DNA of 64,000 nt from an uncultured Bacillota bacterium (GCA_949291945.1 CASEXH010000016.1:62001-126000); one strand, 5' to 3'. Positions 42,997 through 52,037 are shown, counted from the stretch's first letter. Numbers and translations: made by a program. The notes: generated from the sequence alone by a model not told the origin.

Positions 42997-43230
42997 ATGA
43001 GTGACTTAGCTGCTACAAATTGTGGTTGCGGTTGTGACGATAACTGTGGAGGAGGCATGAGCCGTGGCTTATTCGGCGGCGGATGCAATTGCATCATCTG
43101 GATCCTGCTCTTGATGAGCTGCTGTGGAAACGGCAGTACCTTTGGCGGAAATGACGGATGCAACGACTGCAGCTGTCTGATCCTTATCTTACTGCTTCTG
43201 TGCGGATGCGGCGGAAACGGATTCTGCTAA
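42997..43230 (+). CDS. Cys/Gly-rich small protein, unknown function
   Basis: The start is the ATG at 42997 after GGAGG. The 77-residue product is strikingly rich in Cys (15) and Gly: MSDLAATNCGCGCDDNCGGG, then FGGGCNCIIWILLLMSCCGN, then CNDCSCLILILLLLCGCGGN. Two hydrophobic helices alternate with Cys/Gly-Asn loops. I recall a similar Clostridial small protein annotated 'chorion class high-cysteine HCB protein 13', but the function is unknown. Its position next to a subtilase and the terminator directly after suggest it is a spore-coat or surface protein, possibly cross-linked. Confidence 0.75.
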   Translation: MSDLAATNCGCGCDDNCGGGMSRGLFGGGCNCIIWILLLMSCCGNGSTFGGNDGCNDCSCLILILLLLCGCGGNGFC

Positions 43231-43262
43231 AAAAATCGGATAGGGAAGAGTCCTTCCCTATC
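43229..43262 (+). terminator. Terminator after the Cys-rich gene
   Basis: CGGATAGGGAAG and CTTCCCTATCCG form a perfect 12-base stem with a four-base loop, overlapping the end of the gene. No long T-run follows on the plus strand; the A-run before it would be a T-run for the minus strand, so it may act in both directions. Confidence 0.7.
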
Positions 43263-43692
43263 CGCTGCGATACTGCGGGCAGCTCCAGGCAAAGCCTGTC
43301 GCTTGTCAGGCATATCGTGTAAATGGAGCTGTCGCAAATGCGGCAGCTCCAACCCAATGGCAAACTCAAAAACTGTGCTTTCCATGGTCCTGAAGTTAGA
43401 CGTTTATGGCACCGCTGCAATAAACAAGATGTGTCTGCCTATGCAGATTTAGAACGGGTCTTCTTCTCTTTTATCACTCCCATCTTCTGTTTTCTCACAG
43501 CGTTTAATCCATATGTCTTTGAGTTTCCAGCAGAACCGCTGATTGAAGAAATAAAAACAAAAAGTAAATAGATAAGACATTTTTGTCTTCCGACATCTTC
43601 TATTATACAGCATACGCTTTTTCCGTCAAGGAAAACAGTCTGACGTTTTTTGGTGCATTCCTGCTTTTTCTCTTTTTTATTTACAATCTTTT
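43263..43692. other. Intergenic with inverted repeats, no gene recognised
   Basis: A frame at 43323-43571 has no ribosome site or recognisable motif. The segment holds CGGCAGCTCC-type direct copies and an inverted pair CAGCTCCA/TGGAGCTG (about 43274-43331) around a loop. Past 43480 it is AT-rich and leads to the end of the MutS-like gene on the other strand. Confidence 0.35.
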
Positions 43693-45390
43693 TCAGGATT
43701 CCCGAAGTTTTTTCCAGATTCCTGTCTCTTCAAAAGCTTCTACGGATTTTTTGGCCTCTTTTACCAGGCCTTCTTTATATCCTGTCATTTCCAGAAGACG
43801 AATGGCATTTCTGGTAGTCACCCTTCCCTTTTTCAGCAGATAATTAAAGACAACCTCATGCTCCTTTACTTCTTCCTCAAAATGATAATTCTCATAAAGA
43901 TCCTCCAGGATATAAGACAACTCAATATCATGGGTAGCTGCAAAAGGCAGCACCTGATCCCGTTTCAAATCTGCCAGTATCTGAGAAGAAGCTCCGATCC
44001 GCTCAATCGTATTGGTTCCCCGAAGGACTTCATCTATGATACACAGCAGGCATCCCTTTTTTTCCGCCTCATCTAAAATTCTTTTCAGGGAGCGTATTTC
44101 TACAATAAAATAACTCTCGCCGCTTTCCAGATCATCCCTGAGGGCCATGGAAGTCATCACCTTAAAATAAGGAGCATGGTAAGAGGAGGCTGTAACGGTA
44201 TAGACAGTCTGGGCCAGGATGCTGTTCACTGCTATATTCTTCAGAAAAGTGGACTTTCCTGAAGCATTGGAGCCGGTTACCAGAATGCCGGTCCCGGCCT
44301 CTATGCTGTTGGCCACAGGTTGGGAAAGCAGGGGGTGGTACAAGTCTTTCACCCTCAGATACGCTCTCTCCCCCTTTTCCAGTTCCGGCAGGCTGTAATA
44401 GGGCAGGCTTTCTCTGAAAGAAGCAATGGAGATCATGGCGTCCAGATATCCGAATATCTTTATCAATCCCACGATTTCTCCCTGATACTTCTGCATGGCT
44501 TTCATCATGGCGGAAAATTTGATCAGGTCAATGTGGGTCAGCATACGGATATAATCCATGACAAGCCCTTCCAGCCCTCCCCCCGTACTGCTCTGTTCCA
44601 GTACCAGAAAAGAGCCTTTCTGAAAAGTACGGAGACTTTCCCGGTACTTCTTCCCCTCTTCTCTATAGGGATCCAGCTCCGGGATCTTTAATTTTTCCAG
44701 TTCTTTCTGGGCCTCCAGAAGCTGGATCACACAGCGGAAGCTGTTCAGATACAGATCAATGTCCTGCTTCTGCATAAAATACGTGATAATATTCAGAATG
44801 CAGACACCCAGGAAGCAAAAGATCCCCGGCGAAGGCATAACTGCAAAAAACAAAAGAGAAAGAAAAAAGGCTGCGCACATAGCGATCTGTAATCCTTTGC
44901 CCTGGATCTCAACCTCTTTTGTCACACTGACCGCCTCATAGACACTCACATTCCCCGGTTTCCGGATTCCCGCAAGAAGAGCCTGTATCCGATGTCTTTC
45001 CTCTTTTTTGCCTGCAAAAAATTCCAGGAGTCTCTGTCTTTCTTTCAGTTCCTCTTCCCGGAAAACCGGTTTTCGCAAAAGCTCATAGAGACACTCATCC
45101 CCTGCCGGAGAAACACTCTGGTTAATCAGAGCATAAATCCGGTCCATGTCCAGATCATTCCAGGTAATATCGTCAATATAAAATCCTTCTTTTTCTCTCT
45201 GTCGAAAAAACTGGGAAATGTGATCCAGCTCCTCATAGCTGTATTCCCGCTGGGGAATCTTTCCCCAGGAGGCTATCATCCTTTCCAGGAAAAGCTTTCT
45301 TCTTTTTCTGGCTTCATAAAAATTCAAAAGTCCTGCTCCGATCAGGAACAGGAGGATCACTCCCAGTCCGATCACCGTATCGTTATACAT
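43693..45390 (-). CDS. MutS-family ATPase with membrane anchor
   Basis: The 565-residue protein begins with a membrane helix (VIGLGVILLFLIGAGLLNF) and has a second hydrophobic hairpin near residues 175-215. The core is a MutS domain III/V region with Walker A (VTGSNASGKSTFLKNIA) and Walker B (CLLCIIDEVLRGTNTIE), followed by the conserved FAATHDIELSYIL. It lacks the mismatch-recognition domain of MutS. Such membrane MutS-like proteins of unknown function are common in Clostridia. It lies seven bases after hemL, so it may be co-transcribed with the tetrapyrrole genes without sharing their function. Confidence 0.85.
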   Translation of the reverse strand: MYNDTVIGLGVILLFLIGAGLLNFYEARKRRKLFLERMIASWGKIPQREYSYEELDHISQFFRQREKEGFYIDDITWNDLDMDRIYALINQSVSPAGDECLYELLRKPVFREEELKERQRLLEFFAGKKEERHRIQALLAGIRKPGNVSVYEAVSVTKEVEIQGKGLQIAMCAAFFLSLLFFAVMPSPGIFCFLGVCILNIITYFMQKQDIDLYLNSFRCVIQLLEAQKELEKLKIPELDPYREEGKKYRESLRTFQKGSFLVLEQSSTGGGLEGLVMDYIRMLTHIDLIKFSAMMKAMQKYQGEIVGLIKIFGYLDAMISIASFRESLPYYSLPELEKGERAYLRVKDLYHPLLSQPVANSIEAGTGILVTGSNASGKSTFLKNIAVNSILAQTVYTVTASSYHAPYFKVMTSMALRDDLESGESYFIVEIRSLKRILDEAEKKGCLLCIIDEVLRGTNTIERIGASSQILADLKRDQVLPFAATHDIELSYILEDLYENYHFEEEVKEHEVVFNYLLKKGRVTTRNAIRLLEMTGYKEGLVKEAKKSVEAFEETGIWKKLRES

Positions 45391-45397
45391 AATTCAC

Positions 45398-46669
45398 CTA
45401 AAAATACCGATTGATCAGTTCCAGGAACTGCCGGATATCTTCCTCTGTGTGAGCGTCAGAAAGGAAAATAGCTTCAAACTGAGAAGGCGCCAGATGAACT
45501 CCATGCTCCAGCATATATTCAAAATACTTTGAAAAGGCTTTTGTGTCGGATGTTTTCGCTGACTGATAATCTGTAACAGGAGTTTCTGTAAAGAAAATAC
45601 TTCCCAGGGAAGATACAGCGTTTACCTGATATCCGATTCCTTTCTCTGTAAAGATCTTCCTGATCCCTTCAAAGAGGATTTCTCCCTTCTGGAACAGCCG
45701 TTTATAGATGTCCTGGTCTTCCCAGAGAATCTTTAACTGTGCCAGGCCTGCAGCCATGGCAATCGGATTCCCGCTTAAAGTACCTGCCTGATAGACCGGA
45801 CCGCTGGGAGCCACCATTTCCATGATCTCTTTTCTTCCGCCATAGGCTCCCACAGGCATGCCTGCACCGATGATCTTTCCATAAGTAACCATGTCAGGCG
45901 TCACTCCGAAGTATTCTGCCGCTCCTCCGAATCTTAAACGGAAACCGGTAATCACCTCATCAAAGATCAGCAGGGCTTTATGCTTGTCACACAGATCTCT
46001 CAGACCCTGAAGAAAACCGTCTTCAGGAGGAACCACACCCATATTGGCAGCCACCGGCTCTACGATCACTGCCGCTACCTGATCCCGGCTTTCCTCCATA
46101 AGTTTTTCCACACTGGACAGATCATTATAAACTGCGATCATAGTATCCTGGGTACAGCCTTTTGGCACTCCGGCGCTGTCCGGTACGCCGCTGGTCATCA
46201 CGCCGCTTCCTGCACTTACCAGCATAGCGTCTGTATGGCCATGGTAGCATCCGGCAAATTTAATGATCTTATTCTTTCCTGTAAATCCTCTGGCCGTACG
46301 GATAGCACTCATAACTGCTTCTGTACCGGAATTCACCATTCGGATCATTTCCACATGAGGGATCCTCTCACAGATAAACTCTGCCATCTCAACTTCCCGC
46401 TCTGTGGCGCAGCCAAAGCTTAAACCATTCTCGCTGGCACGGATCACCGCTTCTTTTATCCGCTCATCATTATGCCCCAGGATCATAGGTCCCCAGGAAC
46501 CGATATAATCTGTATAAGCGTTTCCGTCCACATCAAAAATTTTGCTTCCAACTGCTCCCTGGATAAATCTGGGGGCCTCATCTACAGAGCCAAAGGCTCT
46601 TACCGGGCTGTTTACTCCTCCCGGGATTCTTTTCACTGCTCTCTGAAACAGCTCTTCTGATCTTGTCAT
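45398..46669 (-). CDS. hemL: Glutamate-1-semialdehyde 2,1-aminomutase
   Basis: The 423-residue PLP enzyme converts glutamate-1-semialdehyde to 5-aminolevulinate. It has RIPGGVNSPVRAFGSVDEAP, the FAGCYHGHTDAMLV signature, and the PLP Lys near residue 265 (VTYGKIIGAGMPVGAYGGR). It overlaps the hemB stop codon by one base. It is the second last step in the glutamyl-tRNA (C5) route encoded by this cluster, though the gene comes near the end of the operon. Confidence 0.96.
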   Translation of the reverse strand: MTRSEELFQRAVKRIPGGVNSPVRAFGSVDEAPRFIQGAVGSKIFDVDGNAYTDYIGSWGPMILGHNDERIKEAVIRASENGLSFGCATEREVEMAEFICERIPHVEMIRMVNSGTEAVMSAIRTARGFTGKNKIIKFAGCYHGHTDAMLVSAGSGVMTSGVPDSAGVPKGCTQDTMIAVYNDLSSVEKLMEESRDQVAAVIVEPVAANMGVVPPEDGFLQGLRDLCDKHKALLIFDEVITGFRLRFGGAAEYFGVTPDMVTYGKIIGAGMPVGAYGGRKEIMEMVAPSGPVYQAGTLSGNPIAMAAGLAQLKILWEDQDIYKRLFQKGEILFEGIRKIFTEKGIGYQVNAVSSLGSIFFTETPVTDYQSAKTSDTKAFSKYFEYMLEHGVHLAPSQFEAIFLSDAHTEEDIRQFLELINRYF

Positions 46670-47655
46670 TACCCGATTCTCCCTTCGTCTATAAATTTGG
46701 CGATTTCTTCTGCAAAATAGGTAAGATAAATATCTGTTCCCGCACGGAAAGCGCTGACTGCCATCTCACAGATGATCCTGTCTTCCTCTATGTAACCCAG
46801 TTTCGCTCCGGCTTTTACCATAGCATATTCTCCACTGACAGAATAAGAAGCCACCGGAAGATGAATCTGATCCTTTACCTCCCGGATAATGTCCAGGTAG
46901 TTCATGGCTGGCTTAACCATAATGATATCCGCTCCTTCTTCCACGTCCAGAAGAGCTTCTTTTATAGCTTCTCTCCGGTTATGAAAATCCATCTGATAGC
47001 TCTTTCTGTCGCCGAATGCGGGAGCAGAGCCTGCTGCGTCACGGAAAGGACCATAAAAAGCAGAAGCATATTTTACCGCATAGGACATGATAGGAATATC
47101 CCGGTGTCCGTTTTTGTCCAGGATCGTCCGGATCGCCCGAACCCTGCCGTCCATCATATCTGAAGGAGCCACCATATCCGCACCAGCTTCCACATGGGAG
47201 AGGGCTGTCCGGGCCAGGTAGTCTAACGTTTTGTCATTATCCACCTCATGGCCGTGGAGAATACCGCAGTGTCCATGGGAAGTATACTCGCACATGCACA
47301 CGTCTGTGATCAGATACAGCTCCTCCTGAAACTCCTCCCTGGCTTTTCTAAGGGCTTTCTGTACAATTCCATCCTCTGCATATGCCTGGCTTCCTACTTC
47401 ATCTTTGTGATCCGGGATACCGAAAAACATCACCTTGTCTACCCCGGCTTTCATTAATTCTTCCAGTTTTTCCGGCATACGGTCCAGACTGTAGCGGAAC
47501 TGTCCCGGCATAGTGGGAATCTCTTCTTTCTGGTTTTCCCCCTCTTTTACAAAAAGAGGATAGATGAGAGAGCTTTTATCCATTCTGGTCTCTCTGACCA
47601 TTTTCCGGATGGTCTCTCCTCCTCTGAGTCTTCTGGGTCTGATGGTCATATCCAT
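46669..47655 (-). CDS. hemB: Porphobilinogen synthase (5-aminolevulinate dehydratase)
   Basis: The 328-residue enzyme condenses two 5-aminolevulinate molecules to porphobilinogen. Key features: the zinc-type Cys cluster (DVCMCEYTSHGHCG), the two Schiff-base Lys (SYAVKYASAFYG and IMVKPAMNYLD, near residue 249), and the N terminus RPRRLRGGETIRKMVRET. The length matches the family. It sits between cobA/hemD and hemL in the operon. Confidence 0.97.
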   Translation of the reverse strand: MDMTIRPRRLRGGETIRKMVRETRMDKSSLIYPLFVKEGENQKEEIPTMPGQFRYSLDRMPEKLEELMKAGVDKVMFFGIPDHKDEVGSQAYAEDGIVQKALRKAREEFQEELYLITDVCMCEYTSHGHCGILHGHEVDNDKTLDYLARTALSHVEAGADMVAPSDMMDGRVRAIRTILDKNGHRDIPIMSYAVKYASAFYGPFRDAAGSAPAFGDRKSYQMDFHNRREAIKEALLDVEEGADIIMVKPAMNYLDIIREVKDQIHLPVASYSVSGEYAMVKAGAKLGYIEEDRIICEMAVSAFRAGTDIYLTYFAEEIAKFIDEGRIG

Positions 47656-47701
47656 TTTGTCAACACTCCTTTTCTTTTCCCTGAAGGGTTATAAAAACAA
47701 G

Positions 47702-49216
47702 TTATTTAGTATCGTTATTTTCGAGACGCTGTACTAATTCCAGTACACTGTCTATAGTAGCCTTTTCGGCCATATAGGTCTTCATTCCCCAGGCGTCTGC
47801 CGCCGCTTTGGTCTGTTTCCCGATACAGGCGGCAGTAACTTTGGTATAGTCCAGATCCGGGCAGGCCTTTACAAAGCCTTTTACCGTAGAAGCGCTGGTA
47901 AATACTGCGCAGTGGATCTTTCCCTGTTCAAATTCTTTTTTCTCATCAATGATCCCCTGATTTTCATAAAGGGTATCATAGGTGGCGATATCAGAGATCT
48001 GAAGATCCGGTTTCTGTTCCAGTTCCTCCAGAATCTCGTGATTTCCGATCTTGGCCCGGGGGATCAGTATCCGCTCTCCTCCCCGGCAGGCTTCTCTCAG
48101 GGCTTTCCCCAGAGAGGCCCCGTCATATACTTCCGGCACCAGATCAGGGATCAGCCCTCTTTCCTTCAGGGCTTTCTGGGTTCCCTTTCCGATAGCCGCA
48201 ATTTTGATGCCTGCCAGCTTCCGGATATCAGTTCCTGTCTTCAGCATCTCATCAAAAAAGACCTTTACCCCTGTGGGGCTGGTAAAGGCAGCCCAGTCAT
48301 AAGTATCCAGTTCCTTAAACGCCTGATACAGCTCTCCCTGATCTTCCAGAGGCTCTGTCCGTATGGCAGGGAGCTCCAGAACTTCCGCCCCAAGAGCTCT
48401 CAGTTTTGCAGACATTGAGGAAATCAGGTCTTTTGGCCTGGTCACCAGAATCTTCCTTCCTGCCAGAGGAAGCTTTTCATACCAGGCAAACTCATCTGCC
48501 AGAGCACAGACCCGGCCTACAACGATAATGGCCGGGGTCTCCACTCCCTGGCGTTTTACTTCTTCCGGAAGCTCCGCTACTATAGAAACAATCCGTTTTT
48601 GCCCTGCAGTGGTTCCCTGCTGGAGTACTGCAGCAGGCATTTCCGGATCCATTCCCGCCGCCAGAAGGGAAGCGCAGATATCAGGAAGAGCTGTGACCCC
48701 CATAAGGAATACCAAAGTTCCTTTAGTGTCTACTAAAGCCTTAAAGTCAATATCATAGGCCTCTCCCTGTTTTTTATGGCCGGTAATGATATGCAGGGAA
48801 GAAGTATAGTCCCGGTGGGTCACCGGAATCCCGTTATAGGCCGGCACTGCAATAGGAGAAGTCACCCCTGGCACTACCTCATAGGGAATCCCTTCTTTGG
48901 TCAGAAGTTCCAGCTCCTCGCCCCCTCTTCCGAAAAGAAAAGGGTCTCCACCTTTCAGACGGACCACACGGTATCCTTTTTTAGCTTCCTCCACCAGGAC
49001 CTGATTAATCTTTTCCTGGGGCATAGTATGATGAGAAGCCCTCTTTCCAACGTTGATGGCCTTTGCTTCTTTGGGGATCTGGGACAGTACTCCCTGACCC
49101 ACCAGACTGTCATAGACCACAACTTCTGCACTGCCCAGGATTTCCTTTCCTTTGACGGTAAAAAGTCCCGGATCTCCCGGGCCGGCTCCTACCAGCCAGA
49201 CTTTTCCTGTATTCAT
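47702..49216 (-). CDS. cobA-hemD: Uroporphyrinogen-III C-methyltransferase / uroporphyrinogen-III synthase fusion
   Basis: A 504-residue fusion. Residues 1-245 are the SAM-dependent CobA domain (VWLVGAGPGDPGLFTVKG, VRLKGGDPFLFGRGGEELEL, VVPGVTSPIAVPAYNGIPVTH), which makes precorrin-2. Residues 250-500 are HemD (KILVTRPKDLISSMSAKLRA, FTSPTGVKVFFDE, CAVFTSASTVKGF), which closes the ring to uroporphyrinogen III. The order CobA-HemD is common in Clostridia. Together with the precorrin-2 dehydrogenase gene upstream it commits the pathway to siroheme and cobalamin rather than heme. Confidence 0.96.
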   Translation of the reverse strand: MNTGKVWLVGAGPGDPGLFTVKGKEILGSAEVVVYDSLVGQGVLSQIPKEAKAINVGKRASHHTMPQEKINQVLVEEAKKGYRVVRLKGGDPFLFGRGGEELELLTKEGIPYEVVPGVTSPIAVPAYNGIPVTHRDYTSSLHIITGHKKQGEAYDIDFKALVDTKGTLVFLMGVTALPDICASLLAAGMDPEMPAAVLQQGTTAGQKRIVSIVAELPEEVKRQGVETPAIIVVGRVCALADEFAWYEKLPLAGRKILVTRPKDLISSMSAKLRALGAEVLELPAIRTEPLEDQGELYQAFKELDTYDWAAFTSPTGVKVFFDEMLKTGTDIRKLAGIKIAAIGKGTQKALKERGLIPDLVPEVYDGASLGKALREACRGGERILIPRAKIGNHEILEELEQKPDLQISDIATYDTLYENQGIIDEKKEFEQGKIHCAVFTSASTVKGFVKACPDLDYTKVTAACIGKQTKAAADAWGMKTYMAEKATIDSVLELVQRLENNDTK

Positions 49217-49230
49217 ATCTATCTGCTCCT

Positions 49231-50127
49231 TTACTGCTGATTTTCTTTCTGGCAGGCTTCCCGCAGTTCCCGAGCCAAAGAGATTCCTAACTCTTCCGCC
49301 ATAGAAACACTGCCTTTTTTGCTGCCTCTTTTATATTTTCCGGTTTCTTCATCATAGTATAAGCCCAGAAGGTTCAATTCCTCCCCCTGTACCTGTCCGT
49401 GAGCGGCTACCGGTGAGGAGCAGCCGCCGTCCAGATACCGGACAAAAGCCCTCTCTGCTGTAGCTGCCCATGCAGCTTCCTGATCCTGAAAATCGGCCAG
49501 ATAAGAAAAATCTTCTCCTGCTCTTCCCTGGACTGCCAGGATTCCCTGACCTGCTGCAGGGATGATCTCCGAAACGGTAAAATACCGGCTGATCCTCTCT
49601 TCCAGTCCCAGCCTCTTAAGTCCCGCTGCCGCCAGAACCAGAGCCCCGTATTCACCGTCATCCAGCTTTCTCAGTCTGGTAATCACATTTCCCCGTACGC
49701 TTTTAAACGCCATATCCGGAAAAAGTTCTTTTAGCTGGAGGATCCTCCGAAGACTGGAACAGCCGATGGGTTTTGTTTTGTCCATGGTTTCCCGGCCTTT
49801 TGGAAGGACCAGCACATCCCTGGGATCCTCTCTCCTGGAATAAGCGGCCAGCGGCAGTTCCCCGGACACTTCCATAGGCATATCCTTCAGACTGTGTACA
49901 GAAATATCGCTTCTTTTCTCCAGCAGGGCTTTGTCCAGCTCTTTTACGAAAAGACCTTTTCCTCCGATTTTGTCCAGTGTCCTGTCCAGGATAATATCTC
50001 CTGTGGTTTTCATGGTAAGGATCTCCACCTGGATATCCGGATTCTGTTCTTCAATATATTTTTTTACGATCTCACTCTGAATCACCGCCAGCCGGCTCTC
50101 ACGGCTGCCGATCACAACTTTTCTCAT
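49231..50127 (-). CDS. hemC: Porphobilinogen deaminase (hydroxymethylbilane synthase)
   Basis: The 298-residue enzyme joins four porphobilinogens to the linear tetrapyrrole. It carries the dipyrromethane-cofactor Cys near residue 234 (YLDGGCSSPVAAHG), the catalytic-site DISVHSLKDMP, and RGNVITRLRKLDDGEYGALV. The gene lies 14 bases from cobA/hemD and three bases after the precorrin-2 dehydrogenase gene, in one operon. Confidence 0.97.
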   Translation of the reverse strand: MRKVVIGSRESRLAVIQSEIVKKYIEEQNPDIQVEILTMKTTGDIILDRTLDKIGGKGLFVKELDKALLEKRSDISVHSLKDMPMEVSGELPLAAYSRREDPRDVLVLPKGRETMDKTKPIGCSSLRRILQLKELFPDMAFKSVRGNVITRLRKLDDGEYGALVLAAAGLKRLGLEERISRYFTVSEIIPAAGQGILAVQGRAGEDFSYLADFQDQEAAWAATAERAFVRYLDGGCSSPVAAHGQVQGEELNLLGLYYDEETGKYKRGSKKGSVSMAEELGISLARELREACQKENQQ

Positions 50128-50130
50128 TGC

Positions 50131-50610
50131 TTATACCTCCCCTTTGTCTTCCAGCAAGGCTTCCTGAACCTTTTCCCGAACCTGGCGCACTTTCCTGTGG
50201 TCCTTTCCGCCTCCGTTAAATCCCATGACCACCCCGTCATATTCTAAAACGCCCGGGAAATGGAAATCACATTTTTTCTGGTCGCTGGCCACATTTACCT
50301 GGATCCCCAGGCATTTGCAGGCACTGTAAATATCTTCATTTACTTCTTTGCTGTCTGTAGCAGCGATGACCATATCTGCGTCATAAAGATCCTCCCTGGC
50401 ATAGGGTTTCTTCCGGTAAAGAATCTCTCCCTTCTCGGCCAGATCCAGAATCTCTTTTTCAGCTTCCGGAGCTTCCACCAGGATCTCTCCGGCAAAAGGA
50501 AGAAGGGTCTTTACCCTTCTGGCTGCGATCTTCCCGGCTCCTGCCACCAATACTTTCTTTTCGGTCAGGTCCACAAAAAGGGGAAACATTTTTTTCTCTT
50601 TACTCTTCAT
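50131..50610 (-). CDS. Precorrin-2 dehydrogenase (CysG N-terminal/Met8-like)
   Basis: The start at 50610 overlaps the hemA stop codon; this gives 159 residues (MKSKEKKMFPLFVDLTEKKV). It has the NAD-binding fold (VLVAGAGKIAARRVKTLLPF), the IAATDSKEVNEDIYSAC region and the FHFPGVLEYDGVVMGFNGGG sequence seen in SirC/Met8-type proteins. It oxidises precorrin-2 to sirohydrochlorin. A short C-terminal chelatase helix region is present but the enzyme may be dehydrogenase only, because a separate cobaltochelatase (CbiK) is encoded divergently. Confidence 0.92.
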   Translation of the reverse strand: MKSKEKKMFPLFVDLTEKKVLVAGAGKIAARRVKTLLPFAGEILVEAPEAEKEILDLAEKGEILYRKKPYAREDLYDADMVIAATDSKEVNEDIYSACKCLGIQVNVASDQKKCDFHFPGVLEYDGVVMGFNGGGKDHRKVRQVREKVQEALLEDKGEV

Positions 50611-51829
50611 AAAGCTTTTCCAGCCCTTCCACACAGTTGATAAATTCTTCTTCTTTCATAAAATCTTTCAGACCGAACATCATTTTATTGACTACCTTTC
50701 CTGCAGCTGTATCAATAGCCTTTAAAAGATTTTCTCTGTCTTTTTCTTCCATAGGGGTTTTCCGCAGGATCTTCATGATCCGCAGGTTCAGATCCTCCAC
50801 AGCGTCTGCTTTAATCTCCTGGATCCGGGGGATCAGGTCTCTGCCGTTATACCAGTTGTAAAACTCCTCCTGCTGTTCTCTTAGGATTTCTCCCGCCTGG
50901 TCAAGGCTGGCCTGGAGCTTTGGAGATACGGCATCAATCTTAAAACTGTCGATATCGTATAATGTGACGTTATTTAAAGTTCCTGCCGAAGGCTCAATGT
51001 CTCTGGGTACAGCCAGATCAATAAGGACCACATGCCCGGGAATTTCCGCATTTTCAATCTGTTCCATAGTCAATGTATAATTAGGGCTTGCAGTAGCGCT
51101 GACTACCAGATCACACTTTGGCAGAAAGTCCAGTCTTTCTCCGTAGTTGATCCGGTCGCAGCCCTGGGGAATGGTGACGATCCCGCTCCGGTACTGGCGT
51201 ACAGTGACGGTAACCTCCGCTCCCGCCTCTTTCAGAGCCAGAGCCGTAACCTTTCCCATTTCTCCGTTTCCGATCACCATGCAGTTCTTTCCCTGAATGG
51301 AAAATCCCTGGTTTTCCAGCCTTTCGATAGCCTGGTGGATCACAGAGCTGTTTGCTCTGGAAAAGCTTACCTGTGTCTTAACTTTCTTGGCTGCAGTGAC
51401 AGCCATGCGGAACAGCACCTCCAGCACATTATCCGTACAGTAGGCTTCTCTGGAAAGAGCCAGGGCGTCTTTCACCTGGGTAATGATCTGATCCTCTGCA
51501 AGGATCTGGGATTTCAGACCGCTGGTAAGATAAAACAGATGTTCCACCGCCTCTTCTTCTTCTCTTTCCACAAAATATTTGTAAAATTCCCGGGGATCTT
51601 TCTCCTTTTCTCTGCATAAAAATTCATAAAGTGAACCCTGCCAGTCCTCTCCTGTGCTGGCCCAGATCTCCATACGGTTACAAGTGGACAGAATAATACA
51701 GCCCAGGATTCCCGGCTCCTTTTTCAGGTCTTCCAGGGCTGCCACTGTATTTTTCTTTGTAAATGAAAACTGGGCACGGACATCTACCGATGCCTTTTTG
51801 TAATCAATCCCAATCATGGAAATGCTCAT
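50600..51829 (-). CDS. hemA: Glutamyl-tRNA reductase
   Basis: The 409-residue enzyme reduces glutamyl-tRNA to glutamate-1-semialdehyde with NADPH, the first step of the C5 tetrapyrrole route. It has the nucleophile Cys near residue 50 (ILSTCNRMEIWAS), the GLKSQILAEDQIITQVKDAL signature, the NADPH-binding MVIGNGEMGKVTALALKEAG and a C-terminal dimer helix region. The start follows GGGGAG. It is the first gene of the six-gene tetrapyrrole operon; its promoter lies divergent from the cobalamin-riboswitch transcript. Confidence 0.96.
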   Translation of the reverse strand: MSISMIGIDYKKASVDVRAQFSFTKKNTVAALEDLKKEPGILGCIILSTCNRMEIWASTGEDWQGSLYEFLCREKEKDPREFYKYFVEREEEEAVEHLFYLTSGLKSQILAEDQIITQVKDALALSREAYCTDNVLEVLFRMAVTAAKKVKTQVSFSRANSSVIHQAIERLENQGFSIQGKNCMVIGNGEMGKVTALALKEAGAEVTVTVRQYRSGIVTIPQGCDRINYGERLDFLPKCDLVVSATASPNYTLTMEQIENAEIPGHVVLIDLAVPRDIEPSAGTLNNVTLYDIDSFKIDAVSPKLQASLDQAGEILREQQEEFYNWYNGRDLIPRIQEIKADAVEDLNLRIMKILRKTPMEEKDRENLLKAIDTAAGKVVNKMMFGLKDFMKEEEFINCVEGLEKLYEE

Positions 51830-51898
51830 GGTTTTTGCTCTCCCCTATTTTCTTTCTCTTCTGAATTTGAACGGTCTTTCTCCACTCAATCTTTTCTC

Positions 51899-51927
51899 AT
51901 CTTAGCATAGAATTTCTCAAGGTGCAA
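51899..51927 (-). promoter_or_regulatory. Promoter of the hem operon
   Basis: On the minus strand TTGCAC (51927-51922) and TAAGAT (51904-51899) are separated by 17 bases, a good sigma-A type promoter about 70 bases before hemA. Confidence 0.65.
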
Positions 51928-51994
51928 TCTTTGTTTGGTTAGGTAAAGCTATCTGAAAATTTATGAAAATGTCCGCTGTTTTTTTGAAATAGAA

Positions 51995-52022
51995 TTGACA
52001 AAATTCCGGGATATGCTACAAT
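51995..52022 (+). promoter_or_regulatory. Promoter of the cobalt transport operon
   Basis: TTGACA (51995-52000) and TACAAT (52017-52022) with a 16-base spacer lie just before the riboswitch, a near-consensus promoter. Confidence 0.75.
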
Positions 52023-52037
52023 AAATCCAGAATTGAA

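Noticed and set aside
43323-43571. Possible 82-residue gene after the Cys-rich protein
   Set aside because: No ribosome site, no motif, and it runs into AT-rich intergenic sequence.
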